Assembly: GCA_020744425.1 (NCBI GenBank)
Contig: JAGMUV010000028.1
Coordinates: 310,001-374,000, forward strand
DNA from: Dactylonectria macrodidyma
Lineage: Eukaryota > Ascomycota > Sordariomycetes > Hypocreales > Nectriaceae
Direction of reading: 5' to 3'
Length of the DNA stretch: 64,000 bases
Made by a program: the position numbers and the translations under genes. Under the pieces are notes generated by a model. The model did not search any database. It was not told the origin of the DNA and saw only the letters and a list, made by a program, of their open reading frames with translations. Position 1 is the first letter of the stretch; every line of letters begins with the position of its first letter. This document shows, in pieces, positions 1 to 11,329 of this stretch.

Positions 1-57
1 AACTTTAACTTTGACTTATTTATAATATATATTATTTTTATGAATTTTTTACATTAA

Positions 58-2126
58 CGTATATAATAAGCGAGTCAGAAATACAAGCGAGTTAGAAAAA
101 ATCCCTCAACTCTCCTTCTTTTTATTCAATCAATCATTTCTCAACCACTAAATATATCACAGTCAAGCAAAGAGGCAAATATCATCCTTGCCCTTCAGGC
201 TCTTCAAAATGATCCAAAATTACGCGTCTACCCTACTGCAATATTATATAAAGTCCCGCCTAGTACCCTCTATGACCGACATCATGGCAAACCTTCTCGA
301 GGCGATATTATCCCTACTTCGCGTCGACTAACCGACCTCGAGGAACAGATCATTGTTCAATTCATTCTCGACCTGGACTCGTGAGGATTCTCCCTGCGAC
401 TGCGTGGTATTGAAGAAATGGCTAACCGACTGCTCGCCGACCGCGACGCGTTACCTGTCGGTAAGCGCTGGGCTTCTAACTTCGTTAAGTAATACTAAGA
501 GCTTAAGACGCGTTTTTTTTTTATAAATACGACTATTAAAGAGCTAAATGCAAAGATCTAATTATTATTCATAAGTGGTTTAGGCTTGTGGAGAATATAA
601 TCGCGAAATATAGTATTAACTTAGCTAATATCTATAACTTTAATAAGATTGGCTTTATGATAGGTATAATCGTAAGTGGAATGGTCGTTATAGGCGCAGA
701 TAGATGTAGAAACCTGAAATCAGTCTAGCCTGGAAACTGGGAATGGGTTATAGTCATTTAGGCGATTAATGCGGAAGGCTGGGCGATCCAGCCGTTCATC
801 GTAGTTACAGGCTAATATTACCTTACTAGCTGGTACTAGGAAAGCAACCTCCCGGGCGATTAGGCTATTGCAATAACTACAAATGGCTAGACTAATAATG
901 AGATAGGTCTTCAGTGGCTTAAGCACTTTAACTAGTATACGAAGAATCGATTGACCGGTCACTATCGTCTTCTGATCCTTGACGGGCACGAAAGTCACTA
1001 CTCAGTTAACTTTAAGAAATATTATGAATAAAACGATATTATTACGCTTTATATGCTGCTTTATTCGTCTTATTTACTTTAGCCTCTTGATGTTAGGTGC
1101 TTTAGGCCGCTTAAAAAAGCCTATGGTTAAGAAATTGAGCAGTTAATTAAATGCTCTATAACTTATGTTTTAAAGACTGAGTTCTTCCTAGCCTTTTATG
1201 CTGCCCACTAAGCCGCCATAATAGCGAGCAATATTAAAGGGGGTTTTCGAAGGGCTGGACTTGCTCCTTTAGACCCAGAAAATGTCATATTAAAGCTTGA
1301 TGTACAGCTACGGACTCTAACACCGGCTGCAGAGGAGGTCAGCCTCCCTGACCCTTAGGTCTCGAAGACCCTAAAGACAGTGCTTGAGGCCAGTTCGCAG
1401 TCTGAATACCTTAAAAGACGAGTGAGAAGGCATTAGAGCAGCTCTCTAGTATCTATCCTTGAGGCGCTTGAGTCATTTTCTAAAGAAATAAAGGCAATAA
1501 TGCATTAAATGGCATTATTAAAGTCTGAGAACCAGATCCTTCGACAGGCAAATAAGACTCTTAGCAAGCGGCGCAGAGCAAAAAGAACCCGCTTACAGAA
1601 TAGAGGGAAGATGACTGTAGAGAAGGGAAGCGAAGCAATTGATCAAATAGATGTTAATACGCAGGTACACGCTGAATCGTCGAAAAGTGGTGGCTAAGGA
1701 GGGTTGGCGCGACTGAAGGAAAGGCGCTGTAGAACTTGTAGAAAGACTGGTCATAATGCAAGGACCTGTCAGGTTGTTATTAAGATATCTGAGGAAGAGT
1801 ATAGCGATTAGTTTTGTTAGATTGGATCATGTACAAAGCACCTGATCGGGCGGTCACGTGGTGACCTCCAGGGTTGAGACTGCCTATTGGTGCAGATACC
1901 TCAGGCCCCCACTTTTAGTGGTAATTGGAACACATACGCAGTTACGGCCAGGAGACCTCCCAGATACACACAGACAATACACACACAATCAAGTCATCCA
2001 AGTGCCACGCAAGCTTTCCGACAAGTTTTAATTGATTGAATGGTTTGTCATGTTTTTATTAAAGTTTTAATTTTGAAGGTAGGGATTTTTAGCCCACTCA
2101 CTTGTTTGGCCTACTCACTTATTAAG
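58..2126 (+). mobile_element. Decayed Fot1/pogo-type DNA transposon (copy 1), carrying a nested solo LTR
   Basis: A plus-strand transposase relic runs from about 165 to 1812. Readable parts include an N-terminal helix-turn-helix-like segment (PPSTLYDRHHGKPSRG near 255-305), a DDE-region tail (LDPENVILKLDVQLRTL near 1270-1320) and a C-terminal zinc knuckle CRTCRKTGHNARTC at 1728-1769. It is broken by many stops, and much of the middle is AT-rich. Terminal motifs of the type AAGCGAGT...CAAGCGAGT lie at about 68-95, with the reverse complement at about 2093-2125. The same C-terminal protein recurs at 2800-3118, 47600-48230 and 62648-63406, all on the minus strand. The family (Tc1/mariner superfamily, pogo/Fot1 branch) is recognised from the protein; exact ends are uncertain. 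Confidence 0.75.
1815..2023. mobile_element. Solo LTR inserted in the Fot1/pogo relic
   Basis: A 209 bp segment begins TGTTAG and ends CGACA (TG...CA). It is flanked on both sides by the 5 bp duplication AGTTT (1810-1814 and 2024-2028). Removing it rejoins sequence that is continuous in the related copy near 62600. It holds no coding sequence. The 5 bp target duplication with TG/CA ends is typical of Ty1/Ty3-type LTRs; which of the two is not visible. Confidence 0.7.
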
Positions 2127-2204
2127 TAACTTATATAAGTCTAATAATTTTATTACTAGTTTTAAGTTATCTAGAGTAAGTTATTTTTTGCCGTACAGTG
2201 CACT

Positions 2205-2760
2205 GTTACACTCGCTTGTTTATTACACTCACTTATTATATACGTTAGGTTAATACTATATTTCGCAATTATATTCTTTACGAGCCTGAACCAATTACAA
2301 ATAATAGTCAGGTCTTCGCATTTAGCCCTCTAATAGTCATATCTACGATTAAAACGCGTCTTAAGGTCTGGTTATCGCTTAACGAAGTTAGAAGCCTAGC
2401 GCTTGCCAACAGGTGACGCATCGCAGTCAGCAAGCAGTCAATTGGCCATTTCTTCAATACCACGCAGTCGCGGAGGAAATCCTCGCGAATCTAGATCAAG
2501 AATGAACTGAACAATGATCTGTTCCTCTAGATCAGATAGCCGACGTAATGGGTTGATCTAATCGCGTCGAGATTGAATGCCCTTCCGTCGGTGACATAGC
2601 CTATGCTCGTTGACCTCATATATGCTTGCAGCGTGTCGGATACTTGATTTTGGGTTATTTTGAAGGGCTTGAAGAGCAAGAAGGGTTTTTGCCTTAGTAT
2701 TTGATTGTGATATGTTTAACTTAGTGGTTGAGATTTACTTAATAAAGTGAAAAGTTAGAT
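2205..2760 (-). mobile_element. Fot1/pogo relic, 5' part (copy 2)
   Basis: Read on the minus strand from about 2760 to 2245, this matches the 5' half of copy 1 (its bases ~140-620), including the segment around LEEQIIVQFILDLDS. It stops abruptly next to a terminal-repeat motif at about 2213-2245. Heavy C-to-T and G-to-A differences from copy 1 suggest RIP. Confidence 0.6.
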
Positions 2761-2799
2761 GTAAAAAGGAAAAGCGCGACGCATGGTTGGATGCGACGC

Positions 2800-3118
2800 A
2801 CGGGTGATACATATGTTATACTCTTCTCTAGAGGTCTTAATTATAGCCTGATAAGTCCTTGCATTATGGCCAGGCTTTCTACAAGTTCTACAGTGCCTTT
2901 CCTTTAGTCGCGCTAACCCTCCTTAATTACTACTTTTCGACGATTCAGCCTATACTTATATATTGATATCTATTTAATTAATTGCTTCTCTTCCTTCCTT
3001 TACAGTCATCTTTCCTCTATTCTATAAGCAGGTTCTTTTTGCTCTATACTGCTTGCTAAGAGTCTTATTTGCCTGTTAAAAGATCTAGTTCTCAGACTTT
3101 AATAATGCTATTTAATGG
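2800..3118 (-). mobile_element. Fot1/pogo relic, C-terminal part (copy 3)
   Basis: The minus strand reads the transposase C-terminus, including the zinc knuckle CRTCRKPGHNARTC near 2855-2896. The basic stretch before it is interrupted by stops. It lies directly upstream, in the same orientation, of the 5' half at 2205-2760, so the order of the two parts is not that of one simple element. Confidence 0.6.
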
Positions 3119-4402
3119 TTCATAGGATTTGGTTCGAGGTGTGTTCTTCTTCAGGAGCTGCTCGAGCTTCGACTTGAGAGTCGTGTCCCAGAAAGCACCA
3201 GAAGCTAGTGTCAAGTTCTGCTCTGTATCATTCGTGAGCTTTTTGAGTCTTCCTTTGTTCAAAAGTAGTTTCCACTCTATAGAGTATCGGATACACGTGG
3301 GCACAGCCTCATTATATAGTAGGTTGGGAGTCCAATCATCCAACTGTAGCAATGGGAGTGCCAGCCGCTGCGGCTGGCTTTAGTTGCAATGTCGTGGCTG
3401 TTGTGGTGTTCCACGAAGATCTCTGGGCAATCGCTTACGGTGACTGAGCAAAAGTGCGGGGGAGGGATCGCAGGATGATCGAGCTTGTGTTTCTTCGAGA
3501 GACATCTGGCAAACCCTCGACAAGTCAACCAAGTATTATTACTAGATCCTTGGTAGTCGGGAAGGTAATTAGAGTTTGGAGAACAGTTGCCCCTTTCCAG
3601 CCTGAGTGTTACTGCTGACCTGATTCTCGAGATGCTGGTGACGGCAATGAACCGGCCCTCCGTTGATAACAGGAGCTAACTAATTTCGATAGCTGACCTT
3701 TCGAGATGAACTTTGGTGTTTTAATCTCTTTAGCCATTTGCATATGTGGAAAAAAGCCCCGCGCGATCGGGCGTTCTGCCTCGGCATTTTAGTAGGCATT
3801 CTGGTAGGCGTCTTTGTAGGCGTTCTAGGCGCCCCTCTTGACATCCTGTCAGACTGTGCAAGGCATCATGTGGATGCGCAAGGCAGAATTGCAACAGTGC
3901 GTTGCTAGTTTCCACAGCGCTATCCAGAATAATAAATAGTAGAGTCTTGCTTGGGAATTATTGTTCACGACCGTATGCTAAAACCCCCGGTCTGCCCAAT
4001 ATTATCAGTTCCACCAACGTCATGCCTGTTTCCTTCCTTTCCAAGCTATACATTGTCCCTCGTGATATCATACTGAGCATTTATGCATTGATATGGTGTT
4101 ATTTCTGGGACCCGGATGACGACTGATTCCGGATGCATCGCAGCTAAGAACTCAAGCCTGCAGGCGTTACAATACACAACATGCGAAAAAGACCAGCAGC
4201 CGACAGGTAGAAAACAGACCACTTGCACATTCCGAACCGTTGACCTTTTCTTTTCTTTTTCCTTTTTTTTACAAAGTCATTGTTCGGCTCAGATTAGCCT
4301 GTCCTTTACGGTTACTGTAACCTCTCTTTACACAAATCCCCAACTCTCTCCTGTAAAAATTCTTCCTGACCAGCGGCTGTTAGCACTAGCGTGGAAGATT
4401 TT
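3119..4402. other. No recognisable gene
   Basis: Short overlapping reading frames occur on both strands, but none shows a domain I recognise or a credible start with introns. A minus-strand stretch at 3200-3350 (WTPN...IRYSIE) weakly recalls the C-terminal tail of Tad-type LINE polyproteins; this is not firm. Confidence 0.4.
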
Positions 4403-5412
4403 GCAGGCCCACCAAATTTGGCTGCTGCAGCAGCTGGGTACCCATCGGGTACTAACAGCGCAGTAAAGGAAGGATTGAGAGGGTTGACTTCCTTTACGCA
4501 GCAGCCAAGGTCACAGCCCAAGGGCTCCAGCCACGATCGAAGGCTGCTGCCCTGACCAGCTGGGCAGGTAAGATAGCAGCAGGGTCACAGCACGGCTTGC
4601 GGGGGCCAACGACACCGCTGTGGCTCTTATACATGCTGTAATGCTGGTTCAGACCTCGCAGCAGGTATAGCTATCGCAGCCAACAGCAATCACGACACCA
4701 GCTTCAATCTAGGTGGGCTTAGGCTTCGGCCATAGCCTTCTGGCTTCGACCTTTGCCCTGATCTCTACGACTCGGCACTTAGGTATATAAGGCTATCGCG
4801 TCTTAGTACCTGCTTAGGCCTCCGGGCCTAGGCTACTATGACCTCCGGGTCTTAGATGCCTTGATTTATGGATCTTGGTTGTTAATCCAGGTCTACAAGA
4901 AGTCACAGAATCGGGCTACTTGTAGGCATCAGGGTTCTGGCTTGATGGCCCTGATCAATGGATGCTAGCTGCAGTGGTTTTTCCCTCTATGAGCTCCCGC
5001 GAGGTTTTCCCATCTGCAGTTTTTCCTATCATACGGATCTCGATTTCTGGAGGTTTTGAATGCCGGCAGGCAGGAATAGGAATACTGGAGAATTCCAAGC
5101 TGGTTAATAAATATGGGTATGCCGACACCCGCCCTGACAATCCGCTGACGGATATCGGGCTCGAAATAATAGGTCAAATAGGGCTGCTTAATTGCCAGAT
5201 GGAAGAGGAAGAAGGATTGCAGTCTAGGATGGATTGTAGGCCCGAGCCATAGGCCAGTAGTGCCTATAGCCCCGGCCCCGGGTTATTGTACTTAGGTTTC
5301 TTCAGCTGTTGACACCAGCCTAGCACGTCATCTTGCCCTTGGGGGATTCTGTAGATATCTCTAGTAGATGTCTTCATGACGATAATAAATCAACAACAAC
5401 AACAACAACAAC
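4403..5412 (+). repeat. Left copy of ~1 kb inverted repeat with (CAA)n tail
   Basis: About 1 kb recurs in reverse complement at 23360-24415. This copy ends at 5391-5411 in repeated CAA triplets, a tail as left by target-primed reverse transcription of SINE or LINE RNA. The inner part has short repeats of CCGGAGGTC type. A reading frame on the minus strand (YFEPDIRQRIVRAGVG) is conserved in both copies but leads nowhere recognisable. Most likely a non-autonomous or truncated non-LTR element. Confidence 0.65.
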
Positions 5413-5541
5413 TTGGGCTTGCCGTTGAAATGCCTGGCTGTGCAGCCACAGAATAACTCTTGCCATTGAGTAGGGCTCAGACTCGGTGTCTCACTATAAG
5501 TTTGGTGGGAGAAGAAATGCTGTTTGTCGAGTGTATGAGGT

Positions 5542-5735
5542 ACGTTGCGGGGGAACAGTTGATCAAGCCCATGCTGGTTATATGCTCCCTCAGCTTCGAT
5601 GTGCACAGCAAGAGCTTCTCGATGTTCCTGAGCGCGCTACAACCATAGATTCCGACCAGAAACTGCTGAATAATCTTCTGTGTAACATGTTGCACATCAG
5701 TCCAGGTACACACACACATACACACAAGATCTCGC
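5542..5735. repeat. ~190 bp dispersed repeat, copy A
   Basis: Clearly similar to 12604-12790 (for example the shared stretch TCCGACCAGAAACTGCTG). Read on the minus strand, both copies give related peptides (TQKIIQQFLVGIYGC here, TQKLLQQFLVGIHGC in the other), so the repeat may descend from coding DNA. The peptide family is not recognised. Confidence 0.5.
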
Positions 5736-5857
5736 AAAAGCCCATACAGCGTCCGATTCCTACTTTTGCTTCTTCCTTTTCAATCTTTCCGCGGGTCTCG
5801 TGGGGTTTGCATTATTAACAAGCGAACTTGAAGGCTATTCTTCAAGTGTTCAGAGTC

Positions 5858-7578
5858 CTATCTACGGCGACTGAAGCGGTGCCTGCTATCCATGGCACGA
5901 GGTGTTTGCTGGATGTAGGGTAGGTTGATAAGAAAGTAAGTGGGGTATTGCAACCTGGTTTTAGCGTAGCGTGTTGTCAAGTCGACCTGTGTCTTGGTGC
6001 ACTGCATCATTTCGGCTCGGTGTGCTGTCCATTTTCTGCATCGGAAGAGAAAATGGTCGACCGTCTCTGTCGCCTGTCCACATGCGCATTGCTGTGATGC
6101 TGCTGCTTTGATCCGAAAGAGGTATCCATTCAATCTGGCCATGCCTGTCCTGAGCTGCGCCAGCACGCTGGCTTCTCTCATGATAAGCTATCGTATAGCT
6201 GTCGAGTGTGCTTCCCTGGTAGTGCTGCATTGACTCTCTTCGAGAACTTTCTGACATTGTCTGGCAGGTGTTTGCTAGTGCGCTGGCTCAAACGAGCTAT
6301 GTTAAGGGTCGTCGATCGCATTCTGGGAAACTTCAGAACCGGGATGGCACCGTCTCGGGTTGCATCCCGCGCCTCTTCTTTAGCAGTCTTCAGGAGCTTG
6401 TGTTCAGCACTAGTGGGCATCCATATGACAGTCACCGAATTTCCATTGACTTTCAATGTGTCAATAGAATCGTATATGCATCCAACATACTCTTGACCAG
6501 ATTGCTAGCAGGGATTTCGGATCGTAAGTACAGCAGCCTTATTGCTCGTCAACAGTGCCATTCTTCGGTATCTCAGGTCAGGTACGTGACTTAATGCGCA
6601 TGCCATCGCAGCCAGCTCCGCAGAAAACGGGTTCTGTTCGGTTCTCATGCCAAGTGTGAAGGAAAATCGTTCCAGTCTCGGCCCTCCCCGCACCGACACA
6701 GGGATCTCGATGACCCCGCCGACTCCTACTACACCGTTCCGTGCTGAACTACTCACTGCAACCCGTATTGCCCAGCCCAGATCTGCTTGCCTCGTCTCTG
6801 TCTGGTCCTTGTCAACGACGATAGTTTGTACCCGTTCTGCCCTAGGTGCCAGTGCGAATGGATTAACCGTTTCTAACTCCTCCATCGGTATTTCATTGAG
6901 TGCCACTGCCAGTTCGTGAAATGGCGAGCGATTGTATCTTCTGAACTTTCGGATACGAGATGTAGCGTTGCGGAGTGGGTTGGTTGTTGGCAGGGTGTGG
7001 AGGTCAATCTACATGTTGATCGCCCGCCTCTAGAAACGCTCCTGTGCACTGGCGATATGCGCCTCTGCTTCTGCTACGCTTGTTGCCACCGTGAGGAATG
7101 TTCTTACGATCGCTTGTGCCCTAATCCTCTGGACTCGGTTGATAGGGCTGGCCCTTCTGTATTTGCATGCGTATATCCAGACGTTTGAGGCATAATCCAT
7201 CGCAGGGGCCACTATGGCTGTAAATAGTTGTCTTGCTGTTGCTGGGGTAAGACCCCTGAGCCGCTGCAGCTCTATGGCCGCTTCTAAGCCCTTGGTCGCT
7301 GCCCGTGCGATGTGTTCTTTGTATTTCAGACCAGAGTCCATGATCATTCCGAGAACTTTGACTTGAGTTTTGGGTCGGACAAGCCGCCCCTTGATCGAGA
7401 AGGGCTCTGAATCAGACTTGTACGCCTTGCGGGTGAGGTGAATGATCGCTGTCTTTTCTGCCTCGAAGGTTGCACCACTTCTCCTCTCCCAGTCCAGCGC
7501 TTTCTTGATAATCGCTTCAATCCCATCGCGGTTTCTTTCTGCCGTCGGGCCTGTGACCCACGCCGTGAAATTGTCCAC
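5858..7578 (-). mobile_element. Dead Tad-like LINE: end of reverse transcriptase plus RNase H
   Basis: The minus strand encodes, in order, the C-terminal part of a non-LTR reverse transcriptase (segments VKVLGMIMDSGLKYKEHI and PAMDYASNVWIYACKYR, 7578-7030), an RNase H region (RTEQNPFSAELAAMACAL, near 6640), a stretch ALPGKHTRQLYDSL (near 6195-6240) and a C-terminal zinc-type segment (CACG...HFLFRC, near 6050-6100). These match the fungal Tad1/I-clade polyprotein. The 5' half is absent. At least three in-frame stops and one frameshift (about 6180) break the rest. Confidence 0.85.
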
Positions 7579-8318
7579 GAAAGCTATCGATCCTCCGTAA
7601 CAATCAATTCTCTGCTGTACGAGGTCTGCTTCAACACTTCCAAGCTTCTGGAACCATGACTGGATCGCATGGGACTGCCTGAATTGGCGGCTGCGCTACA
7701 GGGGTGAGGCGGAGGCGCAAGACCCGAGAGAGTGGCTCCGTCGCACCGGCAGCTACGCAATGGGTCGAAAGGCCCACCCTCGCCGGCATCCAGCATCAAC
7801 TACTAGGGGGGTTAGGAGTTTGTTAGATTATAGGGTTATGGAAAGAGTTAAGGGTTATTACGGCCAAAGCTACATAAAGGGGAATGAAGAACCGCCGCTA
7901 AAATGAGGGTGATCACGGGGATCGGTGGGTGCTCCTCGTATGCCTGGAGAACCCCTGCGCTAAATTTCTCGCCTCCGAAAGAGTAAGTCATGGCGGCCCG
8001 GATCGGGGGAATGGCCGGCCCGTCACTAATAAGGGACCATTTTCCCACTGGTGCGGCAATGGCTGTCAAGCCCGAATATGGGGGAGTGTGGGGGAATCTG
8101 GGGAGGTTCCCCGCCAGTTCCCCCGAGGATGAATTTTAGGTGGTTCGTATAGGGCCCGGCGCATCACGATGCTGCTTTAAAAAATATTAATTCGCGGCCT
8201 TGGAGTCCTTATTTATCAGACTCATTCAGCACAGCCTTAGCGAGGTCTCCTTGCACATCGTGCCCTTTGCATGCAAGTTTGATAATATGAAACACTCTAA
8301 GTTATACTTGCCCTGCTT
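7579..8318. other. Upstream region of the GH127-like gene, no gene seen
   Basis: No convincing gene. The part nearest 7600-7800 may still belong to the LINE. 7848-8150 is GC-richer, with runs of G and C. ATG at 8287 opens another frame that stops without joining the enzyme frame. Confidence 0.35.
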
Positions 8319-10742
8319 ATGCGCACTGCACTTTATGTGTCAGTTGCTATTGGAACTGAAGGCAGCACATCAAACACGCAAGATATGCATCTGCCCATAT
8401 CACCTCTCAACTGGGCACTTGACTCAAAATATACAGAACTTCAGAAATTCAAGTTCGACACTTTGCCTCCAGGTGCTGTCCATCCAACTGGTTGGCTTAA
8501 GGACCAACTGCAGCTGTCCGCTGAAGGCTTAGGCGGGCACCTCTTCGACTTTTACCGCTATGTTGCCCGCTCGACTTGGCTTGGAGGGGATTGGGAGTAC
8601 AGCGAGTTGAATGAAGCATCCCCGTATTGGTTCAACTATATCGTGCCCTTGGCGTGGTCTCTGGACAATGCTCGACTAAAAGCGCAAGCAAAAACCTACC
8701 TCGATTATGTCCTCAGCCACCAAGCTGAGGACGGATGGATCGGACCGGAGACGACACGCCAGACCCGAGGTATTTGGGCGAGATCACTTCTCCTGTTTGG
8801 CCTGACGGTAAGCTGCACAGTCTCGCCTCCACGGCGCACCGTTACTCACTGCGTTTCCCAGCAATATGCCGAGGCAGACCCTTCAGAACGGGATCGGATT
8901 GTTGACAGTTTGCACGAGTTTGTTAAACTAACCCATTCTATGCTACGGACCAATTTTACCGGATTGATTCAGGATCGAAGCCAGGGCGACCATTTTGACC
9001 CCTATGGCTTTGGTCTCTCCCGCACCCATGAGCTCCCCATCTCCCTGATGTGGCTTTACGAGAATCACCCCCGTGACGCTGGTGACATAATACTCGAAAG
9101 CATCGAGCTCATGTTTGATGGTGGCCGAAAGGGAGGACGTGACTGGACAACCTTTTTCGTTGACGGTGTTTTCCCCAAAGGAGGCACTGGCACGTTCAAA
9201 GCAAGCGGCTTTACTCATGGTGTAAATTTGGCTCAAGGCAAGTACAGGTTTCCCGAAGAAAGTTCACCAATACTCATATTCCAAGAAGGCCTCCGATATC
9301 CGACTGTGCTCTATCGCTTGACGGGAAATCGGAGCCTTGTCCAACAGACCAGAGATGCCGTCAATATGACAACAAAGTATCAAACATCTCTTTCCGGTAC
9401 CATTATTGCCGATGAACATTTGGGCGCCCTCAGTCCGCAGAGAGGGTAAGTCTGGAAGTAATTTGAAAGATCCAAGTCACTAAACCAAACACCTATCTCC
9501 AGTTCAGAGCTCTGTATGGCAGTCGAGTCCATCTTTTCGTACGCCTTTCTGTATCGTTTCTACGGGACCAACGATTATGCAGACAAGGCAGAACTTGCAG
9601 CTTTCAACGCTTTCCCAGCCGCCATGAGCCCGGACTGTAAGGGGAAAAAATGCTTGTTGCCCCAGTATAATACACATCTGACGTGATGCAGGGTGGTCTC
9701 ATCAGTATGTCACGCAAACAAACCAGCCGTGGTCGAGGAACCTGACCCAAAACCCCTTTTCCAATGTCGTCTCTTACGCCAATACATATGGCTTGGAGCC
9801 CAATTTTGTGAGCCGACAACTATCAGAGCTATAAATGCTCCAAAACTCACCTTTTCCACCTAGCCCTGCTGTACAGTCAACCACCCTCAAGCATATGCGA
9901 AGTACGTCGCCTCGTCTTTTGCGAAAATCAATGACAGCAGTGTTGCGCACATTCTGCTTGGCCCCACGTCCGTCAAAACTCAGATCAAAGACAAGAGGGT
10001 TAAAGGTGAGGCTCCAGACTGGCATAGAACGATGGCAGTTCAATGGCTAACATGGTCAACCACAGTCAAATGCGAAACGAGTTATCCATTTGGCTCCATC
10101 CTTCGATACAAGATCGAGAGCGAAACGAAGTTTGACTTTGCAGTCCGAATCCCTGGCTGGACTACTTCCAAGGCGAATATCAAGGTGAACGGCGGCCGGA
10201 GCAAGCGGGTGGCTCCAGATGACTCTGGTTTGCACCACGTACCAATCCTCCCGGGAACCACGACTATGACACTGGAGCTGCCTATGGAAGTTCGGGTTGA
10301 AACACGCAATTCATCTGCTGGCATCTATTACGGCCCATTACTCTACGCATTCGACATCCCTTATACCGAGACGCATCACCAACCACTGAACTGGACCGAC
10401 CGCAAGCCTCTAGCAGATGAGGAGGTGCACCCCAAGTCTCACGACTATGTGCTGGAACCGACTGAGCCTTGGCAGTACGCAATCGACCCGAACAGCATCG
10501 TCGTCAACGGATCCCCATCGACTGTTGCGAAACTGCCCAATCCGATCTTCACGAGGGATGCTCCCCCCTTGTCGCTCACAGTCGATGCGTGGGAGATTGC
10601 CTGGCCAACGGAGAAAGATACAGCGGCGTGGCCGCGAATCAACCCGGTAGTCGACAAGGATAAGAAGAAAACGATCAAATTGGTCCCGTTTGGATCGGCG
10701 AAGTTGCATGTTGCGCAATTCCCTGTGGCAAAGCCTCAATAG
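8319..10742 (+). CDS. GH127-like glycoside hydrolase (DUF1680, beta-L-arabinofuranosidase type)
   Basis: A hydrolase expected to release L-arabinofuranose or similar residues from plant glycans. My model has six exons: 8319-8807, 8862-9445, 9503-9636, 9692-9807, 9864-10005, 10066-10742. Introns are 54-60 nt and GT-AG, and all junctions keep phase, giving 713 residues. In bacterial HypBA1 (GH127) a Glu and three Cys bind zinc and one Cys is the nucleophile. The matching residues here are Glu360 and Cys362 (SELC) and the pair Cys443/Cys444 (PCCTVNHPQ). The candidate acid/base is Glu348. Intron 1 is stop-free and a multiple of three, so its retention would add 18 residues. The N-terminus is uncertain: MRTALYVSVAIG is a weak signal sequence, and an ATG at 8287 in another frame encodes a more hydrophobic start, so a small frame error is possible. 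All visible catalytic residues are intact; it looks functional. Confidence 0.85.
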
Positions 10743-10781
10743 CAAAACAGACAGTTCAAGTCTCGAATACTAAGTAAAGGC

Positions 10782-10911
10782 TTACGTGATGACCCAATCC
10801 GCACCGCGATATGGCACCTCCACGATGGTAGGGACTAGAGAGAGGCGTTCGACGACGTGCGCGCAGAGAATCGTCTTGCCAAACCCCGCGGGTCCATTGA
10901 TCCACAGCAGC
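10782..10911 (-). pseudogene. NACHT/STAND NTPase fragment (Walker A only)
   Basis: The minus strand reads WINGPAGFGKTILCAHVVE, a Walker A (GPAGFGKT) in the setting typical of fungal NACHT NLRs, then runs about 20 codons to a stop at 10782-10784. Nothing of the N-terminal effector, the rest of the NTPase or a repeat domain is nearby. It abuts an aldehyde dehydrogenase scrap on the opposite strand, so both look like rearrangement debris. Confidence 0.65.
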
Positions 10912-10926
10912 TTAGCTTAGCGGGCG

Positions 10927-11329
10927 GGCGGCGGCAAGCTCGTGGCGCAGAACGGGAAGGGGCTCTTTGTGGCGCCGACCATCTTCGTCAAGACAAAGGA
11001 AGATGCGCAGGTGATGAAGGAGGAGATCATTGGACCCGTGGTGAACATCAACACTTTTAGCAGCGAGCGCGAAGTGCTGGAACAAGGCCAACGACAGCGA
11101 GTTCGGGCTGTACGCGTCCGTCTTCACGGCCGATATCCACAGGGCCATGAGGTTCGCCAAGGCTCTGGAGGCGGGCACCGTGGCCATCAACTGCACGAGC
11201 CCGACAACTGCATTTGACATGCCTTTCGGTGGTCATAAGCAGAGTGGTGTTGGAGTTGAGGGGCTTTACCACTCGTTGGATAACTTCCTCGAGACAAAGA
11301 CTGTGATAGTGAAAGTCCGTCAAGAGTGA
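10927..11329 (+). pseudogene. Aldehyde dehydrogenase C-terminal fragment
   Basis: Encodes the last ~130 residues of an NAD(P)-dependent aldehyde dehydrogenase: LFVAPTIFVKTKEDAQVMKE, then EEIIGPVV, then GTVAINC and MPFGGHKQSGVG, ending in a TGA stop at 11327-11329. A one-base shift near 11081 separates the two halves. The cofactor fold and the catalytic Glu and Cys lie in the missing N-terminal part, so it cannot be active. Confidence 0.85.

Noticed and set aside
3277..3528. Minus-strand frame with Cys and His residues (HPAIPPPHFCSV)
   Set aside because: No recognisable finger spacing, no start context, and a decayed neighbourhood.
8200..8532. 110-codon frame overlapping the start of the GH127-like gene, with a hydrophobic N-terminus from ATG 8287
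   Set aside because: It runs out of frame with the conserved enzyme sequence; kept only as a hint of a possible frame error at the gene's start.
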